A DNA stretch of 64,000 bases from Boesenbergia rotunda (GCA_024364735.1 JAGFNQ010000865.1:68217-132216), one strand, 5' to 3'. Shown: positions 32,254-43,166, counted from the first letter of the stretch. Notes: generated by a model from the sequence alone, not told the origin. A program made the numbers and translations.

Positions 32254-33917
32254 ATCTTCCCCTTTTTGATTTATGGCAACCCTGATTCAAAAAGTTAAGT
32301 TAATCAGAATAAAATGAAACTTTGTTCCCTCCCCCTGGAAGGAATCTCCCCCTAGATTTTTCAATGGTTCGTGGGGTTTTTGTAAATGAATTCTAAGTTT
32401 AAAGTTGGATTTAGTTAGAATATTTTCCAAAATAATTTATACTTGTAGGAAAATTTAAGTTTAGACAAATTTGAAAAACTTAAGTTTAAGAGAGCTTTTG
32501 AAATCTTAAGTTTAGAGGAATTTGAAAATTTCAGTTCGAGTACTTAGAAAAATGTGAATAATTTCAGTTTAAGGTACTTGAAAATTTTTGAGAATTTCAG
32601 TTCAAAGTACTTGAAAAATTTTGAAAATTTCAGTTCAAAGTACTTAGAAAAATGTGAATAATTTCAGTTCAAAGTACTTGAAAAATTTTGAAAATTTCAG
32701 TTCAAAGTACTTAGAAAAATGTGAATAATTTCAGTTCCAAGTACTTGAAACATTTTTGAAAATTTCAGTTAAAAAAAATTTGAATGTTTTAAGGAAGTTT
32801 AAAAACTTAAGTACGAGTACTAAGGAAAAGTTTTGAAGCCTTAAGTTAAAAGTACTCAAACAAAATTTTGAGAACTTTAAGTTTAAAGTACTTAGTTACA
32901 TTTGAAAACCTTTAGTTTAAAGTACTTAGTCACATTTGAAAAACTTTAAGTTTAAAGTACTTAGTCACATTTGAAAAATTTTAAGTTTAAAGTACTTAGT
33001 CACAAAAAAAATTTAGTTTTAAGTACTTAGTTAAGTTTTAAAAACTTAGTACTTTTGAAAATGAGTTAAGTACTTTTTGAATAAATGATAGAGTTTGAAA
33101 TTTTGGAAAAAAAAATAAAAAATTTAAACTCTTTCCTTTCCTATCTCTCCCCCTTTGCCATATATCAAAACCAAATAAATATAGCAAAAACAGGATAAAT
33201 AAATTGCATAAGAAATAACAAATTGTATAATTTGCTGTACTGAGCCAATTCAGGATATGAACTAAACCAAATCAGTTTCAATTTTCTTTAAGGGTCCTAT
33301 CTAACCCAATTAGCTACTTACTAACTGTTATAAACAGTAGTTTTCGCTAGGGTTAGTCAAGTTAAGTGTTCTGTTCAAGTTAGATTTTTTAAACTTGGCA
33401 CTTAATTTGATTGCTGTGTAATTTGTATTTAGTGCCCCAATTACTGCAGATGCACTGACTTAAAGCATCTTGAATTAAAGCAAAGACCTAAGCATCACAA
33501 CCCTTTCTAGGTTATCAATCAAAAGTACCCTAAGGTGCTTGTGAGATGCTGGCTTCTAGATCTATAGGTGCATGCAGTTCTAGGGTTAGGACCTAGGCTA
33601 AGTCCATTTGCGAAAAAACCCTAGTTTTGAAAGGGGGTATTTTTAAATTAAAACTAAGTCGAAAAAATATTTAAAACTTTTTCAAAACAAAGTAAAAGAG
33701 CTGATTTTGAAAGCATTTAAAAATTTTAAAAGCTGATTTTAAAATGAGTAAGAAAACCAACAGTAGACTGAACCTATTCTACTAAACATAATTAGGATAA
33801 GATATTCAAGTTAAATAACTAGTCAAACCAAATGGGTTAACTGGTCAAACAGAGGTCCAGTAGTAGTCAAACCCTAGTCAAGTTTTAGTTACTTAGTATA
33901 ATGCTGAAATAGTCTAA
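32254..33917 (-). other. 3' untranslated region of B1 with A-rich repeats
   Basis: No coding frame. The minus-strand polypurine tract (32254-32267) is followed by ~34-40-bp degenerate tandem repeats built on CAGTTCAAAGTACTTAGAAA (about 32520-33010), an internal polypurine-like block (33147-33172), and a conserved block shared with elements A and B2 (33285-33610). Confidence 0.7.
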
Positions 33918-35150
33918 CTATGAAGAGGGACCAGGGTGGTCAGATGAGCCAGGCTGCCATGCTCTCAGTAGTGACAGTATCTCACTGTATCGTGCATCGT
34001 CCACCTCTCGATTAGCTCTACGAGCGTCCATCTGCTCGAGGTGGTAAGCCTCAACCTCCTCTCGGAGGCTGTGGATCTCTGTCTGCATCTAAGTGAAGCG
34101 CTGGTCGATGGTCGGTGGATGCGGCTCGTCTATGTGTGCTCGAGCCTCTACTGCCAGATCTGCAACGTCAACGTCTACCTCCTCGTCTGAGTCGATCTGC
34201 GCTCCAGCTTGCTGTTGTCTCCAAGTCAAAACCCCGGTGACAGACACGTCTATACCAGCTAAAGAGAAGTTCCTAAACCCTATCTCATCAAAATCGGTCA
34301 TCTCGGATATTTCACCTACGGTAATGTCACGACCGTGGTGATGAAGGATGGAGGTGATGATGTGATAGAAGGGGGTGCGTACCCGACCCTGAGTCCTGAC
34401 ACTGGAGGCATGTAAAATAGCGTGGAACATGTGAAGGCCAATGTCAATATCTAAATGATGGATCAGGGCATACAGAAGGAAGGTATGAAAAGGTCGCATA
34501 GTCGCGACATCCCTAGTGGATAGTGGTAATATGCAGCGGACCAGGACTCTGTACAGGGCGTAGTCCTGGACCTGAAGGTCAACGGACTGGAATCGTCTAT
34601 CTGCGGGGAGTCTAGCTTCCCTATAGAAATAGGAGTGGAGGGTGTCTAGAGTAATGTGAGAGTAGGGAGGATCAAATGGAGGATTCCTAGGTGGATAGCA
34701 ACAAAAGGTGGACTGGGAGGGTCGTAGTCCAAGGAATCGATTTAGCAAGGTAGGGGTGATCGACAAGGGTATCCCTTGAACAGTAGTGACAAACATGAGA
34801 TTATCCTGTCTAACTATGTTATTATAGAATTTGGCACATAAAGATGTATTAATCGAATGAGTGCAGAATACTAGATTATCTAGTTGATAAAAATTTATGA
34901 CATTCATGGCTAAAGGACAGGATTGGGTGAAGAAGTGTCTCTTGAGATAGCTAGTTTTGATAGGTTTGTAAGTTGTTCGAGCAAACTTATTACATAATTC
35001 TAGAGTCGGGAACCTAGGGTCGAGACTCGGTTCGGTACCGGGGTTCGCTTGGTTTGCTTGGCGTTTTCTAAGTTAAGAAATATGCATTTATAAGAAAGAA
35101 ATTAAGAAAATAATTCTAAATGCATAACGGAAATCATACCGGGGAGGCAT
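33918..35150 (-). pseudogene. captured spliced ORF in B1 ('putative plant transposon protein'-like)
   Basis: This occupies the place of pol. Exon 1 is the 11 bases 35150-35140 (ATGCCTCCCCG), the intron 35139-35068 (72 bp, GTATGA...CTTAG), and exon 2 35067-33918. The join is in phase and gives 387 codons with a TAG at 33918-33920. The N-terminus is basic (MPPRKRQANQ). A folded region of ~240 residues includes FYNNIVRQDN, PTLLNRFLGLRPS, LLYALIHHLDIDIGLHMFHA and PFYHIITSILHHHGRDITVGE, resembling the family annotated as 'putative plant transposon protein', of unknown biochemical function. An acidic stretch (DSDEEVDVDVAD) and a coiled coil follow. A TAG at 34089-34091, where B2 has CAG, truncates it. 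The splice model is inference from phase and conservation. Confidence 0.75.
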
Positions 35151-35253
35151 GGTTGAGATTGAGGAAGCACAAGTGTCACTTGATCTCCTTGGAAGGAAGG
35201 AAGTGAGGAAGGAGGATGGTTTTGGTGTGGGAAGAAGAAGGGGTTCAGATGCC

Positions 35254-35261
35254 TTTTTATA
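35254..35261 (-). promoter_or_regulatory. TATA box of the captured ORF (B1)
   Basis: The minus strand reads GCCTATAAAAAGGC about 104 bases upstream of the ATG at 35150. The interval between is pyrimidine-rich, like a plant 5' untranslated leader. The B2 counterpart is 40405-40412 with identical spacing class. Confidence 0.7.
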
Positions 35262-35272
35262 GGCAGGTCATT

Positions 35273-35517
35273 GGGGGCGCCCGGGAGCTCCCGGGCGCCC
35301 GAGACAGTGGTCTCTGCCTTTGGCAGTGACTAGGGCTATTGGGGGCGCCCGGAACGGCCCGGGCGCCCCAGTCAGGCTGGTCTTTGCAGCTTTTGCTGCT
35401 TTGACTGATATGGGGGCACCCGCGTGGTTCCGGGCGCCCCGGTCAAGGGACAAAGTGCAGCTTTTTGCTTTGAGAGGAGTGAAAGAAAGGGGGCGCCCGA
35501 GGAGTCACGGGCGCCCG
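35273..35517 (-). repeat. four GGGCGCCC pairs upstream of the captured ORF (B1)
   Basis: Four paired motifs, for example GGGGGCGCCCGGGAGCTCCC followed by GGGCGCCC, spaced about 70 bp apart and ending just before the TATA box. B2 has the same at 40427-40675. The arrangement copies that of the SIRE LTR U3 regions. Confidence 0.85.
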
Positions 35518-35556
35518 GATGGAGTATTGATTGGAATTTTTGTTATTTTGTCATCA

Positions 35557-35668
35557 TTTGACTATGTTGACCATGGTTTGATCACGTTGACCATGGTTTG
35601 ACTTTGTTGACCATGGTTTAACTGCTTTGACCTTGGTTTGACTATGTTGACCATGGTTTGACTACGTT
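35557..35668 (-). repeat. TTGACC/TTGACT array upstream of the captured ORF (B1)
   Basis: About nine TTGAC(C/T) cores in 112 bp, within repeats of TTGACCATGGTTTGACT. TTGAC(C/T) is the W-box core bound by plant WRKY factors (established); use here is inference. Relative to the ORF the motifs read on the opposite strand about 400-520 bp upstream of the ATG. B2 has the same array at 40709-40848. Confidence 0.85.
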
Positions 35669-36599
35669 CTGAACTACAGGATTAAACCACAATATAGGTA
35701 TTAAAGGAATTACAATTGAGCTTAATTTTATTGTCTCACCCAATCTAGGGTTTTCAATCACGTTATCCTTATAGGTTTTGTGAGATAGATTTTGATAAAA
35801 GAATTTTTGAAAAACATGATTTATTTTGAAAAACTTAATTAATTTTGGAAATAATTGAATTTATTCAAAAGTTATTTGTATCTATACATAACTGAGAATT
35901 TGTGTTAGATTTAAATTTTACAAAGACTAATTTGAATTTGAATTTCAGAGATTGGCTTCCAGGTCTTGGCGAGGCACTAGGCCTTCTTTGGCCGTAGCCT
36001 TATTGGATCATCAACCCTTTCCTTAACAAAGCCTTTCAATGAAATTTCATTTTCAAGATTATTATTTGAAAAATTCTGGTCTAACTAGTTTGGGTCTTGG
36101 ATCGGTAGCTTCGGCTAGTTTCACCAGTCTAAAGAGACCAAGTATACTTGACCTTATTAGAATTGGTTTCCCTAACGTACTATCATCTTACCTCCTCCCA
36201 ATACTATGTTGTCAATTTTCAGTTAAGTTGGTTTGGTCCTTAAACTAACAATTCCTAAGTCTAAGCATGATTAATTGCAGAAATTAAATAAACAAGCAAC
36301 CAAGCAAATTGCAATCAAGAATTGAATTTTATCTAATAATAACTATTGTTTTCAATTTGGCTCCCCCTGGACTAAAAGCCATGATAATGGTCTGGCAAGA
36401 TGTGAATCTTGTCCTTGGGGATCCAATATGATTTGATCCAGTTTGTTGGTTCAGGCATAGTTTGGGTACCCATGCCTGAACTTTAGGTCTGAATTGGTTC
36501 AGTACAGCAAAGTAGGATCTTTGTCGAGACTTGGTTCTATAGCCTAGTCCGGATCGATTTAGAATCGATTTCTGTTTTCCAAGGATCATGTCAAGACCC
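35669..36599 (-). other. post-gag spacer of B1
   Basis: No intact frame. It contains the conserved block (about 35950-36230) shared with the gag-pol spacer of element A, and near 36330-36590 a degraded minus-strand stretch (LGKQKSILNRSGLGY) matching the end of gag and just beyond. Confidence 0.65.
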
Positions 36600-37633
36600 T
36601 TGGAACCAGAGGTAATCGTTCTAATGCTGATCTAAGGTCCTTAACCTGAGTTTCAGGGAGGAGTTCTCTTTCTCAAGTTTTTCAACTTGAGTAGAGATTC
36701 CTTCCTGAACATTCTCGGTTAAGGGTTTAGGGTCAGCTCTCTCTTTCAGAAGTTTTACTTCCTGTCGGAGGGATTCGACTCGGAGTTTAGCTTTCGCCAA
36801 TCTCGAGAAAGATAAGATATTAACTCGTTTAATTGACTTCTAGTAAATCCACTTACCTTGATTTCGCCGTTCTCTGAGAATGTCAGTCTGCCATCGTCCT
36901 GTTCTGATTCTGACTCGGTTTCGACTTCTTCTGAGGCGGTTAGTGCAAGTAGATTCGATTGTGGGACCTCTTCTTCTTCGGAGGAGGACGACTCATCCAT
37001 GTTGCTTGAAGTACCTTCTTCTTCCTTCTATTCTTCTTGGTTTCCTTTAGGTTCGGACACTCAGTCTTGTAGTGACCTTCTTCTTGCACTTGTAGCAGGT
37101 CACGTTGGGCTTGTTCTTTTCGTTTGCGGGTTCAACTGGTTCATCCTTTCTTCGGCTGACTTTCCGTTTGTTGGTTTGGTTCTTCAATTCCTTGTAGTAG
37201 TTCTTGCCAGTCGGACCAGCTTAGGTCGATCTCCTTCGTCTTCTGAGTCTGAGTCTGAGTTAGACTCGGGTTCAGGTTAAGGCTTTTTCTTTGTTGTCCT
37301 TTCCAGTTTTAACCTGCAACAAAGGCAATACCTTTCTCGGCCAAATTGCAGTTAGTCTGTTCATGTAATTCTAATTCAGAGAACAATTCATCTAATTTGA
37401 TTTTTGAAAGGTCCTTGAAACCTTGTATGCATATACCATAGATGCCACAAGGTGTTTCTAGGGAAAACATTTAAAGCGTACTTATTAAGTCACGGTTTTT
37501 CTACCTTGTGACCGATGGTGTGCAGTCCGTTCATTAGTTCCTTGAATTCGGGCGTGAAGCTGAGCTGCTGTTTCGTTGTCGGTCATTTTGATGGTATACA
37601 GCTTGTTCAGGAGCAGATCTCTCTTGCTGATCC
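36600..37633 (-). pseudogene. SIRE-type gag remnant in B1, cut by gap
   Basis: Minus-strand fragments align with element A gag: KRDLLLNKLYTIKM at the gap edge, the region around the zinc knuckle (the DNA at 37080-37110 corresponds to CYECKKKGHYKTEC but with base losses), DESSSSEEEEVPQSNLLALTASEEV and SRSQLNELISYLSRD. Several one-base deletions break the frame. It stops at the gap at the position equal to 42823 in B2, so about 115 N-terminal codons are missing. Confidence 0.8.
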
Positions 37634-37803
37634 NNNNNNNNNNNNNNNNNNNNNNNNNNNNNNNNNNNNNNNNNNNNNNNNNNNNNNNNNNNNNNNNNNN
37701 NNNNNNNNNNNNNNNNNNNNNNNNNNNNNNNNNNNNNNNNNNNNNNNNNNNNNNNNNNNNNNNNNNNNNNNNNNNNNNNNNNNNNNNNNNNNNNNNNNNN
37801 NNN
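37634..37803. other. assembly gap (170 N) joining B1 and B2
   Basis: The sequence left of the gap is the middle of B1 gag; the sequence right of it (37804) matches B1 at about 32421, in the 3' untranslated region. The missing parts (gag start, leader, one or two LTRs) exceed 170 bp, so the gap length cannot be real or the join is wrong. Confidence 0.97.
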
Positions 37804-39068
37804 GAAAATAATTTATACTTGTAGGAAAATTTAAGTTTAGACAAATTTGAAAAACTTAAGTTTAAGAAAGCTTTTGAAAACTTAAGTTTAGAGGAATTTG
37901 AAATTTTCAGTTCGAGTACTTAGAAAAATTTTGAAAATTTCAGTTCAAAGTACTTGAAAATTTTTGAAAATTTCAGTTCAAAGTACTTAAAAAATTTTGA
38001 ATGTTTCAGTTCAAAGTACTTAGGAAAAGTTTTGAAGCCTTAAGTTAAAAGTACTCAAACAAAATTTTGAGAACTTTAAGTTTAAAGTACTTAGTCACAT
38101 TTAAAAAACTTTAGTTTGAAGTACTTTAGGAGAAATTTAAAACAAATTTTTGTTTTAAGTACTTAGAAAAGTTTTGAAAACACTTTACATGCTTTAAGAA
38201 ACTTAGTACTTTTGAAAATGAATTAAGCGATTTTTGAATAAAGGATAGAGTTTGAATTTTTAAAAAATAAAAAATTTAAACTCTTTCCTTTCCTATCTCT
38301 CCCCCTTTCCCATATATCAAAACCAAATAAATATAGCAAAAGCAGGATAAATAAATTGCATAAGAAATAACAAATTGCATAATTTGCTATACTGAACCAA
38401 TTCAGGATATTAATTTAAATCAAATCAGTTTCATTTTCTCTTTTAGGGTCCTGTCTAACCCAATTAGCTACAAACTAACTGTTATAGCCAGTAGTTTTTG
38501 CTAGGGTTAGTCAAGTTAAGTGTTCTGTTCAAGTTAGATTTTTTAAACTTGACACTTAACTTGATTACTGTGCAAGTTGTATTTAGTGCCCCAATTACTG
38601 CAGATGCACTGACTTAAAGCATCTTGAATTAAGGCAAAGACCTAAGCATCTCAACCCTTTCTAGGTTATCAATCAAAAGTATCCTAAGGTGCTTGTGAGA
38701 TGCTGTCTTCTAAATCTATAGGTGCATGCAGTTCTAGGGTTAGGGCCTAGGCTAAGTCCATTTGCAAAAAAGCTCTAGTTTTGAAAGGGGTAGTTTTTTT
38801 AAAAAAATAAAACTAAGTCAAAAAATTTATTTTAAAACTTTTCAAAACGAAGTAAAAGCTGATTTTGAAAGTATTTTAAAAACTAATTTTAAAATGAGTA
38901 AAGAAAACCAAGAGTAGATTGAACCTATTCTACCAAACATAGTCAGGATCAGATATTCAAGTTAAATAACTGGTCAAACCAAATGGGTTAACTGGTCAAA
39001 CAGAGGTCCAGTAGTAGTCAAACCCTAGTCAAGTTTTAGTTACTTAGTACAATGCTGAAATAGTCTAA
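37804..39068 (-). other. 3' untranslated region of B2
   Basis: No coding frame. The same repeated CAGTTCAAAGTACTTAGAAA units as in B1, but fewer (37905-38030), the internal polypurine-like block (38298-38325), and the conserved block 38440-38760. Confidence 0.7.
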
Positions 39069-40300
39069 CTATGAAGAGGGACCAGGGTGGTCAGATGAGC
39101 CAGGCTACCATGCTCTCAGTAGTGACAGTATCTCACTGTATCATGCATCGTCCACCTCTCGATCAGCTCTACGAGCGTCCATTTGCTCGAGGTGGTAAGC
39201 CTCAACCTCCTCTCGGAGGCTGTGGATCTCCGTCTGCATCTGAGTGAAGCGCTGGTCGATGGTCGGTGGAGGCGGCTCGTCTATGTGTGCTCGAGCCTCT
39301 GCTGCCAGATCTGCAACGTCAACGTCTACCTCCTCGTCTGAGTCGATCTGCGCTCCAGCTCGCTGTCGTCTCCAAGTCAAAACCTCGGTGACCGACACGT
39401 CTATACCAGCTAAAGAGAAGTTCCTAAATCCTATCTCATCAAAATCGGTCATCTCGGTTATTTCACCTACGGTAATGTCACGTCCGTGGTGATGAAGGAT
39501 GGAGGTGATGATGTGGCAGAAGGGAGTGCGTACTCGTGCCTGAGTGGTAACACTGGACGCATGCAGGATAGTATGAAACATGTGTAGTCCAATGTCAATG
39601 TCAAGATGATGGATCAGGGCATATAGAAGAAATGTATGAAAAGGTCGCATGGTCGCGACATCCCTAGTGGATAGTGGTAATATGCATCGGACCAGAACTC
39701 GGTACAGGGCGTAGTCCTGACCTGAAGGTCAACGGACTGGAATCGTCTATCTGCGGGGAGTCTGGCTTCCCTATAGAAATAGGAGTGGAGAGTGTCTAGA
39801 GTAATGTGAGAATAGGGAGGATCAAATGGAGGATTCCTAGGTGGATAGCAACAAAAGGTGGACTGGGAGGGTCGTAGTCCAAGGAATCGATTTAGCAAGG
39901 TAGGGGTGATCGACAAGGGTATCCCTTGAACAGTAGTGACAAACATGAGATTATCCTGTCTAACTATGTTATTATAGAATTCGGCACATAAAGATGTATT
40001 AATCGAATGAGTGCAGAATACTAGATTATCTAGTTGATAGAAGTTTATGACATTCATGGCTAAAGGACAAGATTGGGTAAAGAAATGTCTATTGAGATAG
40101 CTAGTTTTGATAGGCTTGTAAGTTGTTCGAGCAAACTTATTACATAGTTCTAGAGTCGGGAACCTAGGGTCGGGACTCGGTTCGGTACCGGGGTTCGCTT
40201 GGTTTGCTCGGCGTTTTCTAAGTTAAGAATCATGCATTTATAAGAAAGGAATTAAGAAAATAATTCTAAATGCATAACGGAAATCATACCGGGGAGGCAT
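39069..40300 (-). pseudogene. captured spliced ORF in B2
   Basis: Second copy of the ORF at 33918-35150. Exon 1 is 40300-40290 (ATGCCTCCCCG), the intron 40289-40218 (72 bp, as in B1), exon 2 40217-39069. The total exon length is one base less than in B1, because of a single-base deletion near 39719. A TGA at 39141-39143 (CGA in B1) removes the last ~24 residues. The codon mutated to TAG in B1 is CAG here, and the reading continues into a coiled-coil segment (TEIHSLREEVEAYHLEQMDA). The lesions of the two copies are independent, so the parent was open. Its function is unknown; the family resemblance is as for B1. Confidence 0.75.
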
Positions 40301-40404
40301 GGTTGAGATTGAGGAAGCACAAGTGTCACTTGATCTCCTTGTAAGGAAGGAAGTGAGGAAGGAGGATGGTTTTCGGTGTGGGAAGAAGGAAGGGTTCGGA
40401 TGCC

Positions 40405-40412
40405 TTTTTATA
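40405..40412 (-). promoter_or_regulatory. TATA box of the captured ORF (B2)
   Basis: The minus strand reads GCCTATAAAAAGGC, about 105 bases before the ATG at 40300, preceded by the GGGCGCCC pairs at 40427-40675 and the TTGAC array at 40709-40848. Confidence 0.7.
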
Positions 40413-40426
40413 GGCAGGTCATTAGG

Positions 40427-40848
40427 GGCGCCCGGGAGCTTCCGGGCGCCCTGGACAGTGCCTACTACCTTTGGCAGTGGCTTAGGACTGGTTGGGGGCG
40501 CCCGCAACGGCCCGGGCGCCCCGGTCAGGGTGATTTTGCAGCTTTTGCTGCTTTGACTGATATGGGGGCGCCCGCGTGGTTCCGGGCGCCCTGGTCAAGT
40601 GTCAGAGGCAGCTTTTTGTCTTGAGAGAAGATAAAGGCATGGGGGGCGCCCGAGGTGTCACGGGCACCCGGAGTGTGTAGGACGTGATCAATTTAATGTC
40701 TTGTCATCGTTTGACCATGATTAAGTTGGATTGACCATGGTTTGACTATGTTGACCATGGTTTGATCACATGACCATGGTTTGACTTTGTTGACCATGGT
40801 TTAACTGCTTTGACCTTGGTTTGACTACGTTGACCATGGTTTGACTAC
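40427..40848 (-). promoter_or_regulatory. GGGCGCCC pairs and TTGAC array, B2 ORF promoter
   Basis: The four GGGCGCCC pairs (40427-40675) and about ten TTGAC(C/T) cores (40709-40848) keep the order and spacing of B1 despite many substitutions. This supports the region being a defined promoter module of the captured ORF. Confidence 0.7.
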
Positions 40849-41739
40849 GTTCTGAACTACAGGATTAAACCACAATATAGGTATTAAAGGAATTACAATT
40901 GAGCTTAATTTTACTGTCTCACCCAATCTAGGGTTTTCAATCACGTTAGCCTTATAGGTTTTGTGAGAAAGGTTTTGATAAAAGAATTTTTGAAAACATG
41001 ATTTATTTTGAAAGACTTAATTAATTTTGAAAACAGTTGAATTTATTTTGAAAGGAATGTTTAAGTCTACAAGTAACTGAAAATTTGTGTTAGATTTGAA
41101 TTTGACAAAGAATAATTTGAATTTGAATTTCAAAAATTGGCTTCCAGGTCTTGGCGAGGCACTAGGCCTTCTTTGGCCATAGCCTTATTGGATCATCAAC
41201 CCTTTCCTTGACAAAGCCTTTTAATAAAATTTCATTTTCAAAATTAATCTTTGAAAAATTCTGGTCTAACTAGTTTGGGTTTTGGATCGGTAGCTTCGGC
41301 TAGTTTCACCAGTCTAAAGAGACCAAGTATACTTGACCTTATTAGAATTGGTTTTCCTAACGTACTATCATCTCACCTCCACCCAATACTATGTTGTTCA
41401 AATTTCAGTTAAGTTTGTTCAGTCCTTAAACTAACCATTCCTAAGTCTAAGCATGGTGAATTGCAGAAATTAAATAAACAATCAAACAAGCAAATTGCAA
41501 TCAAGAATTGAATTTTATCTAATAATAACTATAGTTTTTAATTTAGCTCCCCCTGGACTAAAGCCACGATAATGGTTAGGCAAGATGTGAATCTTGTCCT
41601 TGGGGATCGAATACTAATTTGATCCAGTTTTGTTCAGGTACAGTTTAGGTACCCATGCCTGAACTTTATTTCTGGACTGATTCAGTATAGCAAAGTAGGA
41701 TCTTCGTCTAGATTTGGTTCTATAGCCAAGTCCGAATCG
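40849..41739 (-). other. post-gag spacer of B2
   Basis: No coding frame. Conserved block at about 41140-41400 as in element A, B1 and C. The minus strand contains CTGGTGAAACTAG, a small stem-loop candidate with a compensating G-U pair relative to CTGGTGAAACCAG in element A. Confidence 0.65.
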
Positions 41740-43166
41740 ATTTAGAACTGATTTCTGCTTTCCAAGAATCATGTCAAGACCCTTGGAACCAGAAGTGAAT
41801 CGTTCTAAAGCTGATCTATGATCCTTAACCTGAGTTTTCAGGGAGGAGTTCTCTTTCTCAAGTTTTTCAACTTAAGTAGAGGTTCCTTCTTGAACCTTCT
41901 CAGTTAAGGGTTTAGAGTCATCTCCCTCTTTCAGGAGTTTTACTTCCTGTCGGAGGGATTCGACTCGGAGTCTAGCTTTCGCCAAATCTCGAGAAAGAAA
42001 AGATATTAACTCGTTTAATTGACTTCTAGTAAAACCACTTACCTTGATTTCGTCGTCCTCTGAGAATGTCAGTCTGCCGTCGTCCTGTCGTGATTCTGAC
42101 TTGGTCTCGACTTCTTCTGAGGCGGTTAGTGCGAGTAGGTTCGATTGTGGGACCTCTTCTTCTTCTTCGGAGGAGGACTCGTCCCATGTTGCTTGAAGTG
42201 CCTTCTTCTTCCTTCTATTCTTCTTGGTCTCCTTTAGGTTCGGACACTCCGTCTTGTAGTGACCTTTCTTCTTGCACTCGTAGCAGGTCACGTTGGGCTT
42301 GTTCTTTTCGTTTACGGGTTCAGCTGGTTCATCATTTCTTCTACTGGCTTTTCGTTTGTTGGTTTGGTTCTTTAATTCCTTGTAGTAGTTTCTTGCCAGT
42401 TGGACCAGCTTAGGTCTATCTCCTTCTTCGTCTTCTGAGTCTGAGTCTGAGTTAGACTCGGGTTCAGGTTGAGGGTTTTTCTTTGCTGTCCTTCCAGTTT
42501 TACCTGCAACAAAGGCAATACCTTTCTCGGCCAAATTGCAGTTAGTCTGTTCATGTAATTCTAATTCAGAGAACAATTCATATAATTTAATTTTTAAAAG
42601 ATCCCTTGAAACCTTGTATGCATCTACCATAGATGCCCACAAGGTGTTTCTTGGGAAAGCATTTAATGCGTACCTTATTAGGTCACGGTTTTCTACTTGT
42701 GACCGATGGTGTGCAGTCCGTTCATCAGTTCCTGAATTCGGGCGTGAAGCTGAGCTGCTATTTCATTATCGGTCATTTTAATTGTATACAGCTTGTTCAG
42801 AAGCAAATCTCTTTTGCTGATCCAAGTGTCTGAAGTTCCTTCGTGCAGCTCGATTAGTTTCCCCCACAGCTCCTTGGCACTGTTGAAGGGACCCACCCGG
42901 TTCAGCTCCTCTTTTGTTAAGCCGCATTGGAGGGTCTAGGTCGCCTTTGCATCAGCTTCAATTTTCCATTTCAGAGCGGTGACCCACTCTGTGTAAGTCT
43001 GAGGTATTCCTTCAGCATTTCTTGGAATCTCCAGTCCGGACTGGATGATTATCCACATATCCACCTGAGTTTTCAGGTGGACCTCCATTCTGCTCTTCCA
43101 GTAGGAGAAGTCCTCACCGCTGAAGAGAGGTGGTCTTGCGGTGCTGAAGCCTTCTTGCATGGCCAT
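41740..43166 (-). pseudogene. SIRE-type gag in B2, broken
   Basis: The ATG is at 43164-43166 (MAMQEGFSTARPPLFSGEDF). Aligned to element A gag it is full length but has a TAG at 42936-42938 (CAG in element A), a one-base loss near 42690-42695 and a TAA near 41872 before the C-terminal coiled coil. The zinc knuckle CYECKKKGHYKTEC is intact in the 41872-42642 part, with flanking KRKASRR and SSSEEEEEVPQ stretches. An upstream in-frame extension to 43343 lacks gag similarity and is leader. Confidence 0.87.

Larger units (their letters stand above)
30847..37633 (-). mobile_element. SIRE-type non-autonomous retrotransposon B1 (5' end lost in gap)
   Basis: Minus-strand element with 3' LTR (30847-32253), polypurine tract, A-rich 3' region, a captured spliced ORF (33918-35150) with its own promoter, the conserved post-gag spacer, and the C-terminal part of gag. 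No protease, integrase, RT or RNase H is present between the ORF and gag. The gap at 37634 cuts off the gag N-terminus, leader and 5' LTR. The candidate left target sequence CTATG is not repeated after the LTR at 44743, so B1 and the 44743 LTR are not ends of one simple insertion. Confidence 0.85.

Noticed and set aside
37485..37844. Reading frames crossing the second gap
   Set aside because: They join unrelated sequence through N; only the gag piece left of the gap is real.
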